Source of the DNA: Geobacter sp.
GTDB taxonomy: Bacteria > Desulfobacterota > Desulfuromonadia > Geobacterales > Pseudopelobacteraceae
Direction of reading: 5' to 3'
NCBI GenBank assembly: GCA_009684515.1
Contig: WKKS01000006.1
Location: 62,001-126,000 of the forward strand
Length of the DNA: 64,000 bases
In this document: positions 19,967 to 29,206 of the stretch, piece after piece
Layout: every line of letters starts with the position of its first letter
Position numbering within the stretch: the first letter of the stretch is position 1
The notes under the pieces: model-generated
Told to the model about the DNA's origin: nothing
Seen by the model: the letters and a program-made list of their open reading frames with translations, nothing else
The model's database searches: none
Made by a program: the position numbers and the translations under genes

Positions 19967-21001
19967 ATGAAACAACTCCTCAACACACTCTACATCATGA
20001 CCCAGGGCGCCTATCTGTCTCTTGACCACGAGACCGTGCGGGTGGAGGTGGGCGGCGAACTGAAGCTGCAGGTGCCGCTGCACCATCTCGGGTCCATCGT
20101 CACCATGGGCAATGTCATGATCAGCCCTTTCTTCCTGGGCAAGTGCGCCGATGATGGCCGGGCCGTGGTGATCCTTGACCGCAATGGGCGCTACAAATGC
20201 CGCATGATCGGCAAGACCAGCGGCAATGTATTGCTGCGTCAGGTGCAGTATCAGGCTGTGGCGGATCATGCAAAGACAACAGTAATTGCCGCCGCCATGA
20301 CCGCCGGCAAGGTCAAGAATGCCCGCAATGTTCTGATGCGCAGTGCTCGTGAGGCTGCGACGCCGGATGAGGAGAAGTGCCTGCGGAAATCCGCCGATGT
20401 GCAGGCCGATGCGCTCTTTCACCTGAAGACGCCCCGTGATACCGACCATGTGCGCGGACTGGAAGGGGAGGCGGCAGCCGCCTATTTTGATGTTTTTACG
20501 CTGATGATGAAACCTGCGGAGCGGGACAGTCTGCCGATGAACGGCCGCAATCGCCGTCCGCCGCTTGATCCGGTTAATGCCTTGATCTCGTTCCTCTACA
20601 CGTTACTGCTGAATGACTGCATCAGTGCCCTGGAGGGTGTCGGGCTGGATCCCCAGATGGGATTTCTGCATGTGCCGCGCCCCGGCCGACCTTCACTGGG
20701 CTTGGATCTGATGGAGGAATTCCGTTCATTCCTTGCGGATAGGCTGGCAATCACGCTTATCAATCGTAAACAGGTCACGATTGAACATTTCGAACCACGC
20801 CCCGGTGGTGCGGTCTATCTGAATGAGAAAGGACGCAAGGAGGTGGTGGCGGCCTATCAGAAGCGCAAGCAGGAGGAGGTGGATCATCCACTGCTGGCGG
20901 AGAAGTCTCCGATCGGACTGCTGCCGCACCTCCAGGCGCGCTTGCTGGCTCGTCATCTGCGGGGGGATCTTGAGTCGTATATTCCATACATTCATTCATG
21001 A
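19967..21001 (+). CDS. cas1: Cas1 integrase, type I-C
   Basis: 344 residues. Starts MKQLLNTLYIMTQGAYLSLDHETVRVE. Metal-binding residues expected for Cas1 lie in RGLEGEAAAAYF (Glu), in the GFLHVPRPGRPSLGLDLMEEFR region (an Arg replaces the more common His-Tyr context of other subtypes but PRPGRPSLxLDLxE is the usual I-C form), and in the following Asp/Glu. With Cas2 it inserts new spacers at the leader end. It follows cas4 after a REP doublet and precedes cas2 by 9 bases. Confidence 0.95.
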   Translation: MKQLLNTLYIMTQGAYLSLDHETVRVEVGGELKLQVPLHHLGSIVTMGNVMISPFFLGKCADDGRAVVILDRNGRYKCRMIGKTSGNVLLRQVQYQAVADHAKTTVIAAAMTAGKVKNARNVLMRSAREAATPDEEKCLRKSADVQADALFHLKTPRDTDHVRGLEGEAAAAYFDVFTLMMKPAERDSLPMNGRNRRPPLDPVNALISFLYTLLLNDCISALEGVGLDPQMGFLHVPRPGRPSLGLDLMEEFRSFLADRLAITLINRKQVTIEHFEPRPGGAVYLNEKGRKEVVAAYQKRKQEEVDHPLLAEKSPIGLLPHLQARLLARHLRGDLESYIPYIHS

Positions 21002-21010
21002 GGAGCAGGT

Positions 21011-21304
21011 ATGTGGATCGTTGTCTGTTATGACGTAAATACAGAAACACGCGAGGGGCGAAGGCGCTTGCGGCGGGTGGCTCAAGTCTGTAAGAATTTT
21101 GGCCAGCGTGTACAGAAGTCAGTTTTTGAGTGCCAGGTGGACGAAATGAAATTTGAACAGCTTCGACGAAGGTTATTGAAAGAGGTAAAGCTGGAGCTGG
21201 ATAATCTTCGTCTTTATCGTCTGACAGAACCGAGAGAAAAACGCGTCGAGGAGTATGGAGCAACCAGAACTGTATTTTTTGATGAGGAGACGCTGGTGGT
21301 GTAG
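21011..21304 (+). CDS. cas2: Cas2 adaptation protein
   Basis: 97 residues: [43 protein letters not shown] is a standard Cas2 beginning with the ferredoxin-like fold and VCYDV strand. It forms the central dimer of the Cas1-Cas2 integration complex. AGGAGCAGGT precedes the ATG. The stop TAG (21302-21304) comes from a REP unit starting at 21301. Confidence 0.95.
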   Translation: MWIVVCYDVNTETREGRRRLRRVAQVCKNFGQRVQKSVFECQVDEMKFEQLRRRLLKEVKLELDNLRLYRLTEPREKRVEEYGATRTVFFDEETLVV

Positions 21305-21389
21305 GGGCGAATCTTGTATTCGCCCGTCTTTTACTGTTGATATTGCCATCAAGATCAAAACCAGGGCGATCACAAGGATGAGCCCCTAC
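21301..21389. repeat. REP doublet between cas2 and the CRISPR leader
   Basis: 21301-21326 (GTAGGGGCGAATCTTGTATT...) and inverted 21363-21389 (...GGATGAGCCCCTAC). The first unit is almost identical to the one that ends cas4. Confidence 0.87.
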
Positions 21390-21596
21390 ATTCAACAACG
21401 GGTTAACATGAAATTCTGTTTTCCGGTGCGCGAACCATGTGCTCATACGGAAATCCGGGGGGATTCGCGATGTATGAAAATCAAATGCTTAGAGGAGAAA
21501 GAGGAGTACGTTGTGCCCTGCTCAGGCAACTCTCCCGCCAGGTTCGCAAAAATGGTGGGATAACATGTTGGAAACTGTCCTCTTTTTGAGGGGGCA
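21390..21596 (+). promoter_or_regulatory. CRISPR leader region
   Basis: Non-coding stretch between cas2/REP and the first repeat, on the side opposite the degenerate terminal repeat. It is purine-rich in the middle (GAGGAGAAAGAGGAG) and ends in CTCTTTTTGAGGGGGCA next to repeat 1. It should hold the array promoter and the integration signals, but no promoter is clear enough to name. Confidence 0.6.
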
Positions 21597-22928
21597 GAGC
21601 GCCCGTCCTATCTGGGCGGGCGAGGATTGAAACTCAACCGCTCCGGAAGCTGAGGGGCCTTATCTGAGAGCGCCCGTCCTATCTGGGCGGGCGAGGATTG
21701 AAACCCCCGCCAGACCATCATCAACGACGATCTGGCCGCTGAGCGCCCGTCCTATCTGGGCGGGCGAGGATTGAAACCAGGCGGTGCTGGTTCGGTCGTG
21801 AGAGACATCACCGAGCGCCCGTCCTATCTGGGCGGGCGAGGATTGAAACCAACCTGAAGGGCATCCGCAACGACTTCGGCGTGATGGAGCGCCCGTCCTA
21901 TCTGGGCGGGCGAGGATTGAAACCAAGACCCACACTGCTGTCCGACCGGGCGAACTGGACGAGCGCCCGTCCTATCTGGGCGGGCGAGGATTGAAACCAG
22001 TCGAGTTGCAGTCGATAGTGTTGGATGCCGCGAGCGCCCGTCCTATCTGGGCGGGCGAGGATTGAAACGGGACCAGTGCGGCGCGGGCGGCGTTTGCGGC
22101 GGAGGAGCGCCCGTCCTATCTGGGCGGGCGAGGATTGAAACCACGTTAAGCCAGCCGACGAAGAGGCAAAATTGGGAGCGCCCGTCCTATCTGGGCGGGC
22201 GAGGATTGAAACTTATGGAGACTGAGGCGGCGATGATGATGTCGCGAGCGCCCGTCCTATCTGGGCGGGCGAGGATTGAAACGGTGGAGATCCTGACGGC
22301 AGGTGAACAAAAAAACGAGCGCCCGTCCTATCTGGGCGGGCGAGGATTGAAACTAGATTTTGTAGTTGTGAGGACATATTTCCGAAACGGGAGCGCCCGT
22401 CCTATCTGGGCGGGCGAGGATTGAAACGCCCATTTTACCGGTGGCCGGTAGCTGGACAGCCGAGCGCCCGTCCTATCTGGGCGGGCGAGGATTGAAACAT
22501 TGGTGGCCAATGCCGCTTCACTGTCGCACTGGCGAGCGCCCGTCCTATCTGGGCGGGCGAGGATTGAAACGATGATGCGTGCCGCCGGGTAGCGGCCGGT
22601 AACGGGAGCGCCCGTCCTATCTGGGCGGGCGAGGATTGAAACTGGAAAATCCCGGATGATTGCTAAAACCAAACCCGAGCGCCCGTCCTATCTGGGCGGG
22701 CGAGGATTGAAACTGATATTGCACCAATATCTCTGTCATTGTCAAACGAGCGCCCGTCCTATCTGGGCGGGCGAGGATTGAAACATGTGAATACGATCTA
22801 ATTTGAGGTATGTTTTCACGAGCGCCCGTCCTATCTGGGCGGGCGAGGATTGAAACATGGTCGAGTCGAGTTTGGATATTTCGCGGCGGTCGAGCGCCCG
22901 TCCTATCTGGACGGGCGTGAGTGAACTT
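21597..22928 (+). CRISPR. Type I-C CRISPR array, 19 repeats and 18 spacers
   Basis: 37-base repeat that starts GAGCGCCCGTCCTATC, continues TGGGCGGGCGAG and ends GATTGAAAC; the arms CGCCCG(T) and (C)GGGCG form the hairpin. Repeat starts: 21597, 21668, 21741, 21813, 21887, 21961, 22032, 22105, 22176, 22246, 22317, 22391, 22462, 22534, 22606, 22677, 22748, 22820, 22892. Spacers are 33-37 bases. Repeats 1-18 look identical; the last differs in one arm base and in its final third (GGACGGGCGTGAGTGAAC...), marking the leader-distal end. The 3' GATTGAAAC gives the usual 5' crRNA handle. Confidence 0.98.
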
Positions 22929-22942
22929 CTTCGCGGGATTTT

Positions 22943-25312
22943 TTACCGGTCCAGATCTGCCAACACGAAATCGACCGACCCCAGAATCGCCAGGAAATCG
23001 GCCAGCAGCCAGCCGCGGCTCATGACCGGTAGGGCCTGGATGTGGGGGAAGCTGGGGGTCTTGATCCGCAGGCGGTAGGGGATCGAGAGGCCATCCGATA
23101 CGGCGAAGTAGCCGTTTTCCCCTTTGGGCGCTTCGATGGCTGAATAATTTTCTCCTCTGGGAGCCGATATGCCTCGGGTGCTGTTGACGAAGTGATGGAT
23201 CAGTGATTCGATGTTCTTGAGCGTGTCCTGCTTTTGCGGCAGCACATAGCGGTAATCTTCGGTGATCCAGCGTCCCTCCGGCATCTCCCGCATGGCCTGT
23301 TCCACAATCCGCAGCGACTGATTGATCTCCTCCATCCTTACTTCGTAGCGCGCCATGCAATCGCCCCCTTCGGCTGTCACCACATCAAAATCGAAGCGCT
23401 CGTAACCGCTGTAAGGCATTTTCCTCCGCAGGTCCCATTCCATGCCGCAGGCCCGCAGGTTGGGCCCGGACAGCCCCCATTCCATAGCTTCCGACCTGGA
23501 AATGGCGCCGACCCCCTTCAGGCGCTGCCTGAAGATCGGGTTGCCGTTGATCAGCTGTTCATATTCCTTCAAACGCGGCGGCAGCCATTCCAGCAGATGC
23601 TTGACCGGCTGCTGCCAACCCTCCGGCAGGTCTTCGGTGACGCCGCCGATCCGGAACCAGGCCGGGTGCATCCGGCCGCCGGTGATCATTTCTACAATGT
23701 CGAAAATCTTTTCCCGATCGGTGAAGGTGTAGAAGACCGGTGTCATGGCTCCCACGTCGGCGGTGAAAGTCCCCAGCCAGACCAGATGGCTGGCGATGCG
23801 GAACAGTTCGGAGAGCATGACGCGGATGTACAGGGCCCGATCCGGTATGGTGATGCCGCACAGCCGCTCGACCGAGTTGACGTAGGCCAGGTTGTTCTGC
23901 ACGCCGGAGAGGTAGTCGATCCGGTCTGTGTAGGGGATGAACTGGTTCCAATGCTGCCGCTCGGCGATTTTTTCAGCGCCGCGATGGTGATAGCCGATGT
24001 CGAAGTCGATGTCGCGGATCTCCTCGCCATCCAGTTTGATGATGCAGCGGATGATGCCGTGGGTGCCGGGATGCTGTGGACCCAGGTTGAGCAGCAGTTC
24101 GCCTTCACTGATTTTCTCGAAGAAGTCCGAGGCGGGCAGGGGGGCGTGACGGCGGGCATCTTCGACCGTATACGGCTTCATCTCGGTGGCGCGGAAGGGG
24201 TGATCCTTGCGGAGCGGATGCCCTTCCCAGTCGTGCGGCATCAGGATTCGTCGCAGGTTGGGGTGGCCGCTGAAGCGGATGCCGTGCATGTCGAATACTT
24301 CCCGCTCATACCAGTCGGCGGCTGGAAAAACAGAGGTGATTGAGGGAACTTCCGGGGTCTCGCCGGTCAGCTCGGTCTTGATGCGCAGGTAACCGGGCTG
24401 GTCAAAGGAAAGCAGGTGGTAGTTGACAGTGAAATCCTGGAATTTATCCCGTTCCAGGCGGCATGATTCATCAACGGCGGCGATGTCCTCCAGCCGCTTG
24501 AAGGAAGCACCATTGCGGTTTTTAAGGTGTTTAACCAACTCCGTGAGCCGCTCGGGCGAGGTCCGCAGGGTCAGCATGTCGGTGGCGGATTCATCAATGG
24601 CAACCTGACCGCTGAACAGCTGCTGCAATTCGCCACGCAGATCAAAATCCGGATAATCGTGACGGGGGGCGGGTGGTCGCCAGATGCCGTCCGAGCGGGG
24701 CTGGAACGATTTGGGATGACCGGCCGCCGCGCCGCGAATCGAAATCTTTTCCATGCCCGGTCCACGGGTGTCGTTGGACTTTGTTTCCCCTGGAACCAGT
24801 ACCGGCACGGTCGTACCCTGCCATCCGCCGGACATGTGCAGGACCGGGCGGGTCGGGCGCTCGCCGGTTCTGATTTTTTCCTGCAGCAGCATCAAGCCTT
24901 GCAGGAATGCCTCCGGGCGTGGCGGGCAGCCAGGCACATAAACATCGACCGGCAAAATCTGGTTGACACCCTGCACGACGCTGTAGACATCGTACATTCC
25001 GCCCGAGTTGGCGCAACTCCCCATCGCCATGACCCAGCGCGGTTCGGCCATCTGCTCGTACAGGTGCAGGATTGAGGGGGCCATTTTGATGAAAGGGGTG
25101 CCGGCGATGACCATCAGGTCGGCCTCGCGGGGGGTGCCGCGCAGTACCTCGGCCCCGAAGCGGGAAACATCGTGGCGCGAGGTGAAGGAAGTCATCATCT
25201 CCACAAAACAGCAGGAAAGACCGAAGAACATCGGCCAGAGCGAATTGGCGCGTCCCCAGTTAATCAGGTCGTCCAGGCGGGTCAGGATTACATTTTGCGG
25301 TATTTCATTCAA
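22943..25312 (-). CDS. nuoBCD: Fused NADH-quinone oxidoreductase subunit B-C-D
   Basis: About 789 residues. The NuoB part (about 1-165) has the N2-cluster cysteines in [19 protein letters not shown] and PGCPPRP. The NuoC part (about 230-390) has [31 protein letters not shown]. The NuoD part (about 395-789) has [19 protein letters not shown] and ends [11 protein letters not shown], so it is complete. In complex I these sit at the junction of the peripheral arm and carry the last Fe-S centre and the quinone site. I chose TTG at 25312 ([13 protein letters not shown]) because GGAG lies 7 bases upstream; TTG at 25333 is the alternative. Only nuoA is beside it; the CRISPR array starts 14 bases after the stop. 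Confidence 0.93.
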   Translation of the reverse strand: MNEIPQNVILTRLDDLINWGRANSLWPMFFGLSCCFVEMMTSFTSRHDVSRFGAEVLRGTPREADLMVIAGTPFIKMAPSILHLYEQMAEPRWVMAMGSCANSGGMYDVYSVVQGVNQILPVDVYVPGCPPRPEAFLQGLMLLQEKIRTGERPTRPVLHMSGGWQGTTVPVLVPGETKSNDTRGPGMEKISIRGAAAGHPKSFQPRSDGIWRPPAPRHDYPDFDLRGELQQLFSGQVAIDESATDMLTLRTSPERLTELVKHLKNRNGASFKRLEDIAAVDESCRLERDKFQDFTVNYHLLSFDQPGYLRIKTELTGETPEVPSITSVFPAADWYEREVFDMHGIRFSGHPNLRRILMPHDWEGHPLRKDHPFRATEMKPYTVEDARRHAPLPASDFFEKISEGELLLNLGPQHPGTHGIIRCIIKLDGEEIRDIDFDIGYHHRGAEKIAERQHWNQFIPYTDRIDYLSGVQNNLAYVNSVERLCGITIPDRALYIRVMLSELFRIASHLVWLGTFTADVGAMTPVFYTFTDREKIFDIVEMITGGRMHPAWFRIGGVTEDLPEGWQQPVKHLLEWLPPRLKEYEQLINGNPIFRQRLKGVGAISRSEAMEWGLSGPNLRACGMEWDLRRKMPYSGYERFDFDVVTAEGGDCMARYEVRMEEINQSLRIVEQAMREMPEGRWITEDYRYVLPQKQDTLKNIESLIHHFVNSTRGISAPRGENYSAIEAPKGENGYFAVSDGLSIPYRLRIKTPSFPHIQALPVMSRGWLLADFLAILGSVDFVLADLDR

Positions 25313-25398
25313 AATACGTCTCCAGAAACGCAAAGTTTTTGCAAGATCAAGGCTGTCTAGGAATAGTGGGGAGACGTAGCAGCGCTACGTCGCACGAT

Positions 25399-25812
25399 CT
25401 ATTTCGAAGACTTACGCAGAGATTGCGAAAAATCTGCGTTTCTTTCCCTGGAAGGACCCCAATCAAGGCCCCCCTTCAGCCATAGCCAGATCAGACCGGC
25501 AAACAGGATTACTATGAAGATCGTTATCTGGACCAGTCCGGCGATACCCAACGCGTCCCAAACCACCGCCCAGGCGAAGATAAAAGCTGCTTCGACATCA
25601 AAGACGATGAAGAAAATAGCGACCAGATAAAAAGGCACCGGCCAGGCCAGGCGGGCGGAACCGCTCGGCGCCACCCCGGATTCATAGGGCATCCGCTTGG
25701 CCGGAGAGGTGCGTTTGGCTCCCAGCCACCAGGCGGCCATTAGCAGCACGCTGATCAGGGCGACTGTCACCAGGGTATAGACGGCTAGATGATAAAAGGA
25801 GGTGGCGATCAT
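25399..25812 (-). CDS. nuoA: NADH-quinone oxidoreductase subunit A
   Basis: 137 residues from ATG at 25812, with three membrane helices. The family motif region KRMPYESGVAPSGSARLAWPVPFYLVAIFFIVFDVEAAFIFAWAV is clear. NuoA is a small membrane-arm subunit next to the quinone channel. The frame could extend to 25893, but that part crosses the terminator of the upstream gene. It is the first nuo gene, followed by nuoBCD after about 85 bases. Confidence 0.93.
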   Translation of the reverse strand: MIATSFYHLAVYTLVTVALISVLLMAAWWLGAKRTSPAKRMPYESGVAPSGSARLAWPVPFYLVAIFFIVFDVEAAFIFAWAVVWDALGIAGLVQITIFIVILFAGLIWLWLKGGLDWGPSRERNADFSQSLRKSSK

Positions 25813-25859
25813 GGTTGAACTATACCAGAAGATAGCTGCTTTCAAAAGCGGCAAAACCG

Positions 25860-25897
25860 GAAAAAGAAAGCCGGCGCCGATATTGATCGGCACCGGC
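25860..25897 (-). terminator. Intrinsic terminator of the outer-membrane protein gene
   Basis: On the minus strand GCCGGTGCCGAT and ATCGGCGCCGGC pair around a short loop and are followed by TTTCTTTTT. Lies between the OMP gene and nuoA. Confidence 0.75.
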
Positions 25898-25943
25898 TGA
25901 GTTACGTTAATGAGTAAATCTGCTGAAGCATCAGCAGGCGGGA

Positions 25944-26627
25944 TTAGAAGGTAACTCTGAACCCAACCGTTCCGTTGTGACTTTCATACTTGAGGCTGCT
26001 CCATTGGAGGGAATCTTTGTTTAAGGACGCTGTGTCGGTTCCGAAATAACGGTAGCCGACATCCAGTGAGAATCTGCGGTTAATCGCAATCTCAACACCT
26101 GCACCTGCCTGATAGGCAAAGACGGTGTCATCACCTTCATCATAAAGACGCAAACGTCCCGAGTTGTCAGTCCCGTATGTGTCGCTCATGTGGATTGCCG
26201 CGAACCCTATGCCACCACCAAAATAAGGTGTGACCCTGGTTTCGTTGTGAAGGTCGAAAAAGGCGTTGGCCATGAAGGCTGCCACACCGAGGTTGCCGTC
26301 CGGATTGCGGAAGCGGTAGTTGACTGACTGGTCGGTGATGGATTTGATCTCTGAGTTTCTGTAGGAAATTTCACCTTCCAGACGAACATAGCCGAAATCA
26401 TAACCGCCGGTTCCCCCAATGTTGATACCAGGGTCGAATTCTACTTTATCGACGGTGCTGGGAGAGTTGTTGAAGTAATCGGTTGTCACCGTGCTGTCCC
26501 TGGGGACGGAAACCCCGATGAAGCCTGAAACATAAGGCCCGGCGTGCGGAGCAGCAGCCGCGCTGATATTCGGCAGTGCCAGTAGGAGTGCGGATGAGAT
26601 TAACATCAGTTTGTGTAGTGGTTTCAT
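25944..26627 (-). CDS. Outer-membrane beta-barrel protein, OmpA/OMP_b-brl type
   Basis: 227 residues. Signal peptide MKPLHKLMLISSALLLALPNISAAAA, then alternating strands rich in Gly and aromatic residues (GPYVSGFIGVSVPRD, GGYDFGYVRLEGEISYR, YFGGGIGFAAI, SLDVGYRYFG) ending in GTVGFRVTF, a C-terminal Phe as expected for BAM-dependent folding. This is the eight-strand opacity/OmpA-like barrel type. Function is unknown; such proteins serve as adhesins, small pores or envelope stabilisers. Monocistronic, with its own terminator. Confidence 0.8.
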   Translation of the reverse strand: MKPLHKLMLISSALLLALPNISAAAAPHAGPYVSGFIGVSVPRDSTVTTDYFNNSPSTVDKVEFDPGINIGGTGGYDFGYVRLEGEISYRNSEIKSITDQSVNYRFRNPDGNLGVAAFMANAFFDLHNETRVTPYFGGGIGFAAIHMSDTYGTDNSGRLRLYDEGDDTVFAYQAGAGVEIAINRRFSLDVGYRYFGTDTASLNKDSLQWSSLKYESHNGTVGFRVTF

Positions 26628-26832
26628 AATGTGACCGCCTTTCGCTTGAGATATACATGAAGTTGAATGTTGCAGGTCACTATAACACGAAACTTAAAAA
26701 TCGGGGATAGTTAAAAATCACACACGTCGGAGGAGGCAGGTCTGGGGGGTAACTGGATTTTTTTGGTAATTGTCGTTTTAATATGTATAATCACCTTCCG
26801 GTAAAATAATTAAGTGTTTAAGGGAGTTTTGC

Positions 26833-27099
26833 ATGATCAGGAAATTGGCAGGCGGTTTTGCAGTCGTGGTTGCAACAGCAGGTTTGGCAGTGGCAGCGGT
26901 TGGTGTCGATGTCAGCACCCCCAATGTTCGTGTGCAGGTCGGCACGCCGCAGCCGCCACCGCCACCCCAGGTGAGGGTGATCGAGCGGGAACGCGTGATC
27001 GTACAGGAAAGGGAATATGAGGGGAAAAAAGACAATGGAAAGCACAAGGGGCACTACAAAAATAAAAAGCACAAAAAACATAAGAAACACGACGATTAG
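26833..27099 (+). CDS. Small secreted protein with Pro run and Lys/His-rich tail
   Basis: 88 residues. Signal-like N-terminus MIRKLAGGFAVVVATAGLAVAAVGVDVS, a VRVQVGTPQPPPPPQVRV segment, an Arg/Glu stretch (IERERVIVQEREYEG) and a very basic tail with repeated K-K-H-K units. I do not recognise a named function. The basic tail could bind anionic surface polymers or metals, which is only a guess. GGGAG precedes the ATG by 9 bases. No clear operon partner. Confidence 0.6.
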   Translation: MIRKLAGGFAVVVATAGLAVAAVGVDVSTPNVRVQVGTPQPPPPPQVRVIERERVIVQEREYEGKKDNGKHKGHYKNKKHKKHKKHDD

Positions 27100-27259
27100 C
27101 CTGTCAGGGCATTCTGGTTGCCGACTGTAAACAGGCTTTTTGCATCGTTTCATGGGGGAGTTGGCCAGCTGTGTTCGAACGGCAAATATTATCTCCGGCT
27201 AATTGCCAATGCAATATTAACTGGTACAATTCGACGTAAAACAATATTCGGGGGGTGCC

Positions 27260-27439
27260 ATGCTTATACAAGTCAACTATCCTGACGGACGAAATGATTA
27301 TGTTAAAGGTTTTGTACTGGATAAGCTCATCGAATCGAATGAAATCATCAAGTTCAAGCGCAGTTCCGGTTGGGTGACTTTGGGTGTTGATCCTGTGCGA
27401 ACAACCAGGCGCGCCAGGCAAAATCATTATGTGCAGTGA
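27260..27439 (+). CDS. Small conserved Geobacter-type protein (GSU3473-like)
   Basis: 59 residues: MLIQVNYPDGRNDYVKGFVL at the start, then KLIESNEIIKFKRSSGWVTLGVDPVR. I recall a small Geobacter family with the same layout (beta hairpin, then FKRSxGWVxxGxDPxR), annotated as GSU3473-like; the function is unknown. A GGGGGGTG ribosome site precedes the ATG. A terminator lies about 90 bases after the stop. The gene stands alone between a secreted protein and a surface protein gene. Confidence 0.7.
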   Translation: MLIQVNYPDGRNDYVKGFVLDKLIESNEIIKFKRSSGWVTLGVDPVRTTRRARQNHYVQ

Positions 27440-27524
27440 CGATGTTAGCGATATTTGTCCGGCGGAGTTCAATCTGTGGTGGAGCCCGGAAAAGGGTTGC
27501 AGCAGTAATGTCTGAGAGCCTCAT

Positions 27525-27562
27525 AAAGCGGGGTTGGATCATATCGGTCTAACCCCGCTTTT
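27525..27562 (+). terminator. Intrinsic terminator
   Basis: AAAGCGGGGTT ... AACCCCGCTTTTG, an 11-bp stem with a short T-run. Ends the small gene at 27260. Confidence 0.75.
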
Positions 27563-27687
27563 GTGTATAATTACCGTTTGATCTTGTTCTGTCAGGCTGG
27601 CGGATCTCCATCGGGTTGTGGCAAGAACTGGCCATGGTATTTTGTAAAGATCTGCTGCATAGCACAGTTTATGTGGGGGCGGCTGGT

Positions 27688-28989
27688 ATGCGGGTGGCTT
27701 TTATCACAACTCTGGTGGTAACCGTTTTGATTCTTTGTCCATGTTGGAGCAATCAGGGTATTGCCATTGCCGATCAGGATGCTGATCAGTCCGCTTCCGG
27801 CGACGTGTCAAAATATCACACTCCGCTGGCCGGAGAACCCTTTGACACGGTTTTTATGGGTAAGTCTGTGCGTATCCCCGCCCGGGATCGCGGCAGCGTG
27901 AGCGCCCTGATGTTGGGGGGGATCTATTACGCCCCTAATCAGGGGGATACGCTCGGCACTCCGATTGGGGCGCTCTATCTTAAACGGGTCTGGGAAAATT
28001 CCAGGACCCGGAACGTGATAAGTTTGTTTGTCAACGATCTGGAATATGACCGCAGCTTCAAGGATTTCGAAATTGTCACGCGTTTGGACAACAACACACT
28101 TCCGGTTGGACAAAAGGAAGTGGTCAACAACAGGGAGATAAAATCTTCAGATACGTTGTGGGGCACGGTGATCGGTTCGCTGGGGCCTGGGGTACGCTAC
28201 AAGATTGATCCTTATCAGGTGGATAACGACCTAAGACTTCAGCTGCTCGGCAGGATCGGGTACTTTTACGCAAAACGGACAAGCGACACCGGGCCAAATC
28301 TGGTGCTGCCGCCCGACACGATGTTGTACGGCGTCAAGCTGCGCGGTCGATATGATGCTATTCGCAGAAATTTGCTGGAACTTCCACACTCTGGTGTGGC
28401 AGCAGGTTTTGATCTGGATTACATGCATCGGGACAAATGGGGAAATTTCGGCACAATCCCGGATGCAATCTTTAGTAAGAGGGATACCCAGGATTACGTA
28501 CAGTTTAACGGATATTTGACAGGGGTCGGTGGAATACCGGGATTGTCAGAAAAAAACCGAATTTTCCTGAGCCTTCACGGAGGTGTGACCTCTCCTAACA
28601 GCGCCGATCGATATAACGCCATCACAATTGGTGGAGGTCCGTTCCCAGTCGAGTCGGATGATCTCGGTCGCCCCAATTATCCCGGAACCATGTTCAATCA
28701 GGTCTACGTCTCCAACTATGCCCTGGCTGTCCTTGAATATCGCCGCGAAATCACTTTCTTCCTCTATTTTCATCTGCGCGAAACACTCATCTGGGCAGAC
28801 CGGGCCGCTGTAACGGATACCAATAAATTTCTGTTCAAAAACACAGCCGGAGCGGCAACAAGCGTTGGCGTGGGGAGTGGTTTTTTATGGGATTCTGAGC
28901 TGTATCTGGGATATTCATGGGATTCCGGTTTTATTCGCAATGGCACATCAGGAGGAGGGCTGATTCTGGCCTGGTGCAAATCTTTTTAG
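27688..28989 (+). CDS. Predicted outer-membrane beta-barrel protein of unknown function
   Basis: 433 residues from the ATG at 27688, which starts a signal peptide (MRVAFITTLVVTVLILC). The rest has many short amphipathic strands with aromatic residues (ALMLGGIYYAPNQ, RLQLLGRIGYFYAKR, VAAGFDLDYMHRDKWG, SELYLGYSWDSGF) and ends WCKSF with a terminal Phe, as in surface barrels. The frame is open to an earlier ATG at 27616, but the signal peptide makes the later start more likely. I do not recognise a family. No operon partner is visible. Confidence 0.6.
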   Translation: MRVAFITTLVVTVLILCPCWSNQGIAIADQDADQSASGDVSKYHTPLAGEPFDTVFMGKSVRIPARDRGSVSALMLGGIYYAPNQGDTLGTPIGALYLKRVWENSRTRNVISLFVNDLEYDRSFKDFEIVTRLDNNTLPVGQKEVVNNREIKSSDTLWGTVIGSLGPGVRYKIDPYQVDNDLRLQLLGRIGYFYAKRTSDTGPNLVLPPDTMLYGVKLRGRYDAIRRNLLELPHSGVAAGFDLDYMHRDKWGNFGTIPDAIFSKRDTQDYVQFNGYLTGVGGIPGLSEKNRIFLSLHGGVTSPNSADRYNAITIGGGPFPVESDDLGRPNYPGTMFNQVYVSNYALAVLEYRREITFFLYFHLRETLIWADRAAVTDTNKFLFKNTAGAATSVGVGSGFLWDSELYLGYSWDSGFIRNGTSGGGLILAWCKSF

Positions 28990-29088
28990 AGCGGAGTCAT
29001 TACAGGTTTGACAGTGAAATGTGTGGTCTGGTTGGCAGGGCGATTGCGAAGTGCAGGACCAATCGTCATTAGTCGTAATCGATAACGA

Positions 29089-29118
29089 AAAAAGGGTTAG
29101 CCTGAATTGGCTAACCAA
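29089..29118 (-). terminator. Intrinsic terminator after the nucleotidyltransferase-fold gene
   Basis: On the minus strand GGTTAGCC-AATTCA-GGCTAACC followed by CTTTTTTC. Nearly identical to the terminator of tRNA-Cys at 31463-31495. Confidence 0.7.
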
Positions 29119-29206
29119 TCGTATCACTCGTTTTGTTCCGTATAAAATCGGTTTTATGAAAACAATCCGGAACAATTTTACTGTTGCTCTCGATCAGGTC
29201 AGTTTA

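Noticed and set aside
21660..22672. Reading frames of 90-120 codons on both strands inside the CRISPR array
   Set aside because: They only translate the repeat (RPSYLGGRGLK or SILARPDRTGA patterns) and spacers; the array explains them fully.
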